64,000 bases of DNA from an uncultured Prevotella sp. (lineage in GTDB: Bacteria; Bacteroidota; Bacteroidia; Bacteroidales; Bacteroidaceae), in assembly GCA_900320905.1 (NCBI GenBank), contig ONTZ01000012.1:18211-82210 (forward strand), written 5' to 3'. The notes beneath the pieces are model-generated. The model did not search any database. It saw only the letters and a program-made list of their open reading frames with translations, and was not told the origin of the DNA. Positions 59,254 to 64,000 of the stretch are shown in pieces. Made by a program: the position numbers and the translations under genes. Each line of letters starts with the position of its first letter. The stretch's first letter is position 1.

Positions 59254-59272
59254 AGCGAAAGTTGATATAGAT

Positions 59273-60160
59273 CTAACAAGAATAGGGGATTCTCCTGATG
59301 GTTCCTTTTATTTGTGACATGTTACTGCGCGACACAGGGATTGCGTCATGACAATGCTTCATCTTGAGTTGCATGGATCGGGAGTTAGAAACGATTTGCT
59401 CTACCTGACCGAGATTGACCAAGAAAGCACGATGACAGCGCACAATCATCGGATAATCCTTCAGATCGTCCTCCATTTGTTTGGAAGTGGCGCGAAGCAT
59501 ATCGGTACGTACTTCCCCTTCACGCAAGTGGCATATCTTTACGTAATTGCCAACAGCCTCAATATATAATAGGTGGGAAATCTGGAGCATGACAGATTCG
59601 TTAGTCGTGCCTGTGAGCGTTATCTCCTGTGAGCAAGGCTTTTCACCCGATATGTCCGCCTCACTCGTTGATGAAATATTCCTCAGTTGCTCGTTCAGCA
59701 GTCTCGTTTCTTCCAATTCCATTGCCAGGTACCTGCTGCGGAACTTGAAACGCCAGTAGAGGCCGATGGCGAAGGAGAGGAAGGCAATGATTAGCAGTGT
59801 TTCAAGATAATTGCTCAAAGACAATTTGTTGCTATCCACTTGGTGACTCATCGCGATGTGGCGGTAAAGACAAATGAGCAGCGACACCAGCGGCGTGTTG
59901 ATGAACTGAAAGCGGAGATTGCGACTGATGATATAACCGACGCCACGTTCATAAGAGCGGGGCATGCAGACAGCAAACCTTAGAATAACCTCCGTCAAAA
60001 AGCAACTGAACAGGCCTAATGAAAAGATACACAACAGATGAATAAATGACTGCCATTGCCACATTTCGAGTCCGAAGGGCTTGAAGATGGCTATCGCCAA
60101 CACCATAAAAGCGGTACTGACGAAGCGGATGCTGATGGTTTCCTTATGACCTTTGTTCAT
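59273..60160 (-). CDS. Membrane-bound LytTR transcriptional regulator
   Basis: 295 residues from ATG 60160 (MNKGHKETISIRF). About four membrane helices (28-150, for example IHLLCIFSLGLFSCFLTEVI and TLLIIAFLSFAIGLYW), a short coiled segment, then a LytTR DNA-binding domain (about 200-290: LLYIEAVGNYVKICHL, RATSKQMEDDL, IVRCHRAFLVNLGQVEQI). There is no receiver domain, so the signal must come through the membrane part. A TACCTTTG -7 box is at 60169-60176. The divergent LiaF-like gene and the next outer-membrane gene share an upstream element with a LytTR-type half-site, so both are likely targets. Confidence 0.93.
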   Translation of the reverse strand: MNKGHKETISIRFVSTAFMVLAIAIFKPFGLEMWQWQSFIHLLCIFSLGLFSCFLTEVILRFAVCMPRSYERGVGYIISRNLRFQFINTPLVSLLICLYRHIAMSHQVDSNKLSLSNYLETLLIIAFLSFAIGLYWRFKFRSRYLAMELEETRLLNEQLRNISSTSEADISGEKPCSQEITLTGTTNESVMLQISHLLYIEAVGNYVKICHLREGEVRTDMLRATSKQMEDDLKDYPMIVRCHRAFLVNLGQVEQIVSNSRSMQLKMKHCHDAIPVSRSNMSQIKGTIRRIPYSC

Positions 60161-60168
60161 ACTGGCCG

Positions 60169-60176
60169 CAAAGGTA
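60169..60176 (-). promoter_or_regulatory. -7 box (TACCTTTG) for the LytTR gene
   Basis: TACCTTTG on the minus strand 8 nt upstream of the ATG, so the leader would be very short. The shared 33-bp element (60220-60252) lies between this box and the divergent promoter and could serve both. Confidence 0.65.
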
Positions 60177-60219
60177 ATAATAATAAATGATAATTGAGAA
60201 GTAAAAAGAGAAAAAAATG

Positions 60220-60252
60220 ACCGTTTGTCACAAACAGGTGCAGAATATCCCA
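60220..60252 (+). promoter_or_regulatory. Two-block element, copy 1 (probable LytTR site)
   Basis: ACCGTTTGTCACA (60220-60232), 6 variable bases, TGCAGAATATCCCA (60239-60252). The first nine bases fit the LytTR consensus [TA][AC][CA]GTTN[AG][TG]. The element ends 4 nt before the -33 TTTG of the LiaF-like gene. Confidence 0.7.
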
Positions 60253-60256
60253 GATA

Positions 60257-60288
60257 TTTGGTGCTCATCGTCATACACCTTATCTTTG
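60257..60288 (+). promoter_or_regulatory. Promoter of the LiaF-like gene
   Basis: TTTG (60257-60260), 20-nt spacer, TATCTTTG (60281-60288). Confidence 0.8.
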
Positions 60289-60310
60289 CACTCAGAATTG
60301 TTTAACATAA

Positions 60311-60895
60311 ATGAATAAAAAGATGAATAAGAGCATGAATCCAAGAACGATTATCGGCATCCTTTTTATTGTTGCCAGTCTATTGAAACTCGCCACATTG
60401 TGGGGCATCCTCCATTGGAGTTGGTTTGAGACGATATCTGAAGGCCCGTGGGCCATGTATTTCGGCATCTTCGTATTGTTATATGTTGGTGTACATCTTG
60501 TTATCGACAGTTACCGCCGCGATCCGGATCAGTGGCTGCAGCGTCCTTTGCCCATCGGTGAAGACGGCAAGCGCATCCGCTGCTCTGTTCATTACGGCGG
60601 CGACGAGTACGTCTATCACGGTGAGACCTTCCACGGTGCCCGCCTCGATGCTTTCTGCGGCGGCATCCGACTGGATCTGCGCGAAGCCGTGATTACTGAA
60701 GACGAGGAAATCGACATCCACACCTTTTGTGGTGGTATCGAACTCTTCGTGCCCGCTATGGTCAATGTAGATGTAAAAAGCCATAGTTTCATCGGTGGCA
60801 TAGGCAATCATGCTAAGGCCCAAGCCGACACCACTGCACCAACCCTCCATATCATTGCCAGCAATTTCCTCGGTGGCGTGGATATCAAGAATTAA
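60311..60895 (+). CDS. LiaF-like membrane protein
   Basis: 194 residues: two membrane helices (RTIIGILFIVASLLKLATLWG and AMYFGIFVLLYVGVHLVI), a short cytoplasmic link, then a beta-helix-like domain with repeats of FCGGI (ARLDAFCGGIRLDLREA, HTFCGGIELFVPA, SFIGGIGNHA, NFLGGVDIKN), as in the LiaF C-terminal/cell-wall-active antibiotic response domain. In Firmicutes LiaF dampens a cell-envelope stress sensor. Here the neighbour is a LytTR membrane regulator, so a similar sensing or feedback role is inferred. Confidence 0.8.
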   Translation: MNKKMNKSMNPRTIIGILFIVASLLKLATLWGILHWSWFETISEGPWAMYFGIFVLLYVGVHLVIDSYRRDPDQWLQRPLPIGEDGKRIRCSVHYGGDEYVYHGETFHGARLDAFCGGIRLDLREAVITEDEEIDIHTFCGGIELFVPAMVNVDVKSHSFIGGIGNHAKAQADTTAPTLHIIASNFLGGVDIKN

Positions 60896-60913
60896 CTATT
60901 CATCCCAAGATAT

Positions 60914-60946
60914 ACCATTCGTCACATTTCTCTGCAGAATATCCCA
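60914..60946 (+). promoter_or_regulatory. Two-block element, copy 2 (probable LytTR site)
   Basis: ACCATTCGTCACA (60914-60926), 6 variable bases, TGCAGAATATCCCA (60933-60946): same two blocks and same spacing as copy 1. It is followed by a weak promoter: CTTG at 60948-60951 and TAATTTTA at 60973-60980, spacer 21, so the gene may need an activator. Confidence 0.7.
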
Positions 60947-61020
60947 ACTTGAATTATTTCTGCAACTATCTGTAATTTTACAGCGTCATATACGACAAAT
61001 AAGTCAAAGAATCAATTTAA

Positions 61021-63396
61021 ATGATGAATGATATGAAAAGAGTAAGTTTAAGATTTGCAGTGCTGATGGCTGCAATGACGATGACAATGACAAGTTTCGC
61101 CAAGACACAAGACTGGAGCGGGCGAGTGATTGACGAGAAGGGCGAGCCGATGCCCTATGTGAATGTGGTGCTGCTGTCGCTGCCCGACTCGGCTTTCGTA
61201 CAAGGTGCGATGACCGATGAGCAGGGCATGTTCAAGATTGTGACGGATATAAACCAAGGCCTGTTCAAGGTGACCAGCGTGGGCTATCAGACCTTATATA
61301 TAAACGCGGGCGAGGGGCTGACCATCCAGATGAAGGAGGACGCTCAACTACTCAGCGAGGTCGTGGTGAAGGGGCAATTGCCGAAGACGCATGTGAAGGG
61401 CGATGCGATGCGGACCACTGTCGCTGGTACGATACTAGAGAAGGCTGGAACGGTGAGCGATGCCCTGTCGAAGATTCCTTCGCTCGAAGCAGAGCGCGAC
61501 GGTGGCGTAAAAGTGCTGGGACGCGGTGATACTGAGGTGTATATCAACGGTAGACGGGTGCAGGACATTAAGGAACTCTCTCGTCTGCGCTCCGACCAGA
61601 TTCAGCACGTCGATGTGGTGCAGAACCCCGGAGCCCGCTATGCCGCCTCGGTGAAGGCCGTGGTGCGCATCACGCTGAAAAAAGCACAGGGCGAAGGTCT
61701 GAGTTTCCAGAACAGCACGCAGTTCATGTACCAGTACGGCGGTTCGCTGAACGACAACTTCACCGCCAACTACCGCATGGGTGGGTTTGACGTGACGGGC
61801 TCGTTTTGGGTGGGTACCTATAATCACTATAAGGGTTTACAGGTCAACGACATGCTCTACAATGTCGGGCCGAATCAGGTGACGGGTCACTCCACCCAGG
61901 AGATCAGACATCCCTGGCACGCATGGTCGCCACAGTTGCAGTTAAACTATATGGTTAATGAAAACCACACCTTTGGTGCTTACTACAAATACGACCGTAC
62001 ACCCAGTGGCGAGACGAAAGGCGACTATCTGACAGATATGTTCGAGAATAATATTCTGACAGAGCACTCCGTGAGCGATATCTGGCAGGACGAGAGCATC
62101 AGGAAGCACATTTTCAATGCCTATTACAATGGCAAGGTGGGGAATCTGGGTATCGACCTGAACATCGACGGACTCTTCGATGACACCAAGACGCCAGGTC
62201 GCACGACAGAACAGACAACTGTTGTAGGAGCCACCCCCGTAAACCGCACCATCGAGAACAATACTGACAACTCCAACAACTTCTGGGCCACAAAACTCAT
62301 CTTTACCTACCCCATATTAAAGGGTAATCTCTCTGTTGGCAGCGAATACAGTTACAACCACCGCACGGATGCCTACACATACCAGGCTCCCGATTACGTA
62401 CCCGTGAAGGCCACAGATACAGAGATCAATGAGAAGTCGGCAGCAACCTTCGTCGAATACGGCCGGCAGTTCAGCAAGGTGTTTGCCCAGGTTGGTTTGC
62501 GCTACGAGCACTTGAAGAACGATTACTTCAACTTCGGCCAGCGTGAGAACGAGGTGTGCCGCAACTACGGTGACTGGTTCCCCACCGCTACCCTTTCCGC
62601 TCCCATCGGAAAGATGCAACTAAGCCTGTCGTATCGTCGTGACATTCAGCGACCGGCCTACTCCAACCTCACCAGTTCGACAATCTACATCAACCGTTAC
62701 ACCTACCAAAGTGGAAACCCCTATCTGAAGCCAACCTACATGCACAGTATCGTGCTGAATGCTAGTTACAAGTGGGCGAACCTCTCATTGAACTACGGCC
62801 GCAACAAAGATGTCGTCACGATGTCAACCGAACCTTTCCCCGGTTCCGAGGATCCGCTCGTCAGCCTCGTGAGACCCATCAACAGCGCCGATGACTACGA
62901 CCAGTTCTCCGTCAACCTCTCGGCGATGCCCACCATCGGCAAGTGGCATCTTATGTGGTATGCTTTTATGCTGTTCCAAAACTACAAGTCGCCGACGGCT
63001 GACGGTTCTTTATTGACACTGAGCCGTCCGTACCTTACGTTTGTCTGGCAGAACGACATCGAACTGCCGAAGGACTTCCGTCTGCACGCTGCAGCCCAGT
63101 GGGCCAACAAGGGCGACTACAACAACAATCGCATCATCTCCAACCGCTTTAATGTCGAACTCGGCATCCAGCGCGACTTCAATCTCCGCTGTCTGGGACT
63201 GCTGACGCTCGATGTGCGCTGCGTTGACATCTTCAATACCAATAAGACCGATGCTACCATCTACGGCTTCCGCGAACTGAGCGTCCACAACCCTGCCCGC
63301 CGCACCTTCCTCATCGACCTCGTCTGGAAATTCAACGAGGCCCGCTCGAAGTATCGCGGTTCCGGTGCCGGCGAGAAACAGAAGGCAAGAATGTAA
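61021..63396 (+). CDS. Outer-membrane beta-barrel receptor (OMP_b-brl_3 group)
   Basis: 791 residues (787 from the second plausible start, MKRVSLRF). Signal peptide to about SFAKT, carboxypeptidase-regulatory-like domain (WSGRVIDEKGEPMPYVNVVLLSL, about 32-110), a plug-like domain with LSEVVVKGQLPKT, ALSKIPSLEAERDGGVKVLGRGD, VYINGRRVQDIKEL and NPGARYAASVKAVVRI, then a long barrel ending LIDLVWKFNEARSKY. This is the TonB-box-poor receptor type seen also at 16207. The gene is preceded by the LytTR-type element and followed by an ECF sigma gene. Confidence 0.87.
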   Translation: MMNDMKRVSLRFAVLMAAMTMTMTSFAKTQDWSGRVIDEKGEPMPYVNVVLLSLPDSAFVQGAMTDEQGMFKIVTDINQGLFKVTSVGYQTLYINAGEGLTIQMKEDAQLLSEVVVKGQLPKTHVKGDAMRTTVAGTILEKAGTVSDALSKIPSLEAERDGGVKVLGRGDTEVYINGRRVQDIKELSRLRSDQIQHVDVVQNPGARYAASVKAVVRITLKKAQGEGLSFQNSTQFMYQYGGSLNDNFTANYRMGGFDVTGSFWVGTYNHYKGLQVNDMLYNVGPNQVTGHSTQEIRHPWHAWSPQLQLNYMVNENHTFGAYYKYDRTPSGETKGDYLTDMFENNILTEHSVSDIWQDESIRKHIFNAYYNGKVGNLGIDLNIDGLFDDTKTPGRTTEQTTVVGATPVNRTIENNTDNSNNFWATKLIFTYPILKGNLSVGSEYSYNHRTDAYTYQAPDYVPVKATDTEINEKSAATFVEYGRQFSKVFAQVGLRYEHLKNDYFNFGQRENEVCRNYGDWFPTATLSAPIGKMQLSLSYRRDIQRPAYSNLTSSTIYINRYTYQSGNPYLKPTYMHSIVLNASYKWANLSLNYGRNKDVVTMSTEPFPGSEDPLVSLVRPINSADDYDQFSVNLSAMPTIGKWHLMWYAFMLFQNYKSPTADGSLLTLSRPYLTFVWQNDIELPKDFRLHAAAQWANKGDYNNNRIISNRFNVELGIQRDFNLRCLGLLTLDVRCVDIFNTNKTDATIYGFRELSVHNPARRTFLIDLVWKFNEARSKYRGSGAGEKQKARM

Positions 63397-63466
63397 AATA
63401 GTTCCGTATGGATGTAATTATTTCGCCTTTTCTGCGACTAATAGGACAAAAGGATTCAGTTGAACA

Positions 63467-63958
63467 ATGGAGACGAAAGAAATAGAGAAAGAATTCCTGA
63501 CGATGATCGAGGCGCAGAAACGTACCATCTACAAGGTGTGCTACATTTATGCCAACGACCAGGACGACCTGAATGACCTGTATCAGGAAACGGTGCTCAA
63601 CCTGTGGAAGAGTTTCCCCCGCTATCGGGGAGATAGCAAACTCACAACCTGGGTCTACCGCATCGCCATGAACACATGTATCACGTTCCTCCGACGCTCA
63701 AATGCCCGCCCGCAGACCATACCCATGACGGCCAATGTGGCAAGCATGGCAGCAGAAGACAATGAGACGGCAGGGCAACTCAGGGAACTCTACCGACTCA
63801 TCAGTCAGTTGGGGAAACTGGAACGCGCGCTGATTCTCCTCTGGCTGGAAGAACGGAGTTATGAGGAAATCGCCGACATCCTCGGCATCACTAAGACCAA
63901 CGTCGCCGTGAAACTGAACCGCACCAAAGAGAAACTAAAGAAAATGTCGAACCGTTAA
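63467..63958 (+). CDS. ECF RNA polymerase sigma factor
   Basis: 163 residues. Region 2 (YKVCYIYANDQDDLNDLYQETVLNLWKSF, RGDSKLTTWVYRIAMNTCI) and region 4 (QLGKLERALILLWLEERSYE, EIADILGITKTNVAVKLNRTKEKL) are both clear, with no extra domain. No classical anti-sigma gene is complete in the window; the next reading (63971) begins 12 nt downstream. In Bacteroidota such sigma factors often sit with a small membrane partner that regulates them. Confidence 0.94.
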   Translation: METKEIEKEFLTMIEAQKRTIYKVCYIYANDQDDLNDLYQETVLNLWKSFPRYRGDSKLTTWVYRIAMNTCITFLRRSNARPQTIPMTANVASMAAEDNETAGQLRELYRLISQLGKLERALILLWLEERSYEEIADILGITKTNVAVKLNRTKEKLKKMSNR

Positions 63959-63970
63959 ATTTGAATTGTT

Positions 63971-64000
63971 ATGGAACTTGAAGCATTGAAAGCCAGTTGG
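63971..64000 (+). CDS. Start of the gene after the ECF sigma factor (partial)
   Basis: Ten codons, MELEALKASW, before the window ends. The start resembles the small proteins that follow sigma genes in Bacteroidota, which open with a short amphipathic segment and then a membrane helix. Too little is visible to name it. Confidence 0.5.
   Translation, partial: MELEALKASW

Overview
The window looks like chromosomal DNA from a Prevotella-like member of the Bacteroidota. The evidence is the many promoters of the phylum type (TTTG, 19-21 nt, TAnnTTTG), a gldH-ricT-holB cluster, several outer-membrane beta-barrel and TonB-type proteins, glycan-degrading lipoproteins and secreted enzymes (GH53, GH51, GH13, a CE1-type esterase), and an AICAR transformylase gene separate from an IMP cyclohydrolase gene. 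I made no database search; names rest on recognised motifs.

Layout. 1-2.6 kb: start of a lipoprotein gene, rplS, and a secreted CotH-type protein. 2.6-6.4 kb: an accessory island with a 42-43 bp palindrome array, an AT-rich RloA/RloB (AbiL-like) ATPase-nuclease pair, a DUF6078-like gene, a 22-bp GTAC palindrome array and two broken genes. 6.4-10.2 kb: ZIP transporter, AICAR transformylase, a small basic protein and a GH53 galactanase with a dockerin-like tail. 10.2-16.1 kb: a five-gene MacB-type export operon on the minus strand. 16.2-22.3 kb: a GntR(YtrA)-controlled ABC operon that ends in a large outer-membrane receptor and starts at a promoter with a perfect palindromic operator. 22.4-31 kb: esterase, DUF1846 protein, tRNA-Val, nadK, DJ-1, ispD, recG and an M23 peptidase. 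31-37.4 kb: IMP cyclohydrolase and the elongasome operon mreB-mreC-mreD-pbp2-rodA. 37.4-41.1 kb: gldH, ricT, holB, metF. 41.2-45.1 kb: a decayed stretch with truncated, frameshifted and internally deleted genes and about 850 bp of non-coding palindromic DNA. 45.2-59.3 kb: porin, GH51, response regulator, HerA-like ATPase, TonB receptor, phosphopantetheinyl transferase, rmuC, DUF4332 protein, GH13, nadB, PBP4. 59.3-64 kb: a LytTR regulator, a LiaF-like membrane protein, an outer-membrane protein, an ECF sigma factor and the start of the next gene.

The most unusual content is non-coding. Thirteen short arrays share a 7-nt (sometimes 8-nt) period but each uses a different word; five are exactly 5 x 7 = 35 bp. 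Four arrays of period 10 (TAGGNNATCC) begin at stop codons and put a TAG in every reading frame of both strands. One array of four 22-bp GTAC palindromes starts inside a stop codon. Two arrays of 42-43 bp units built from palindromes lie 40 kb apart in opposite orientation. Two promoters near the LytTR gene share a two-block 33-bp element whose first block fits the LytTR consensus, which suggests a small local regulon.
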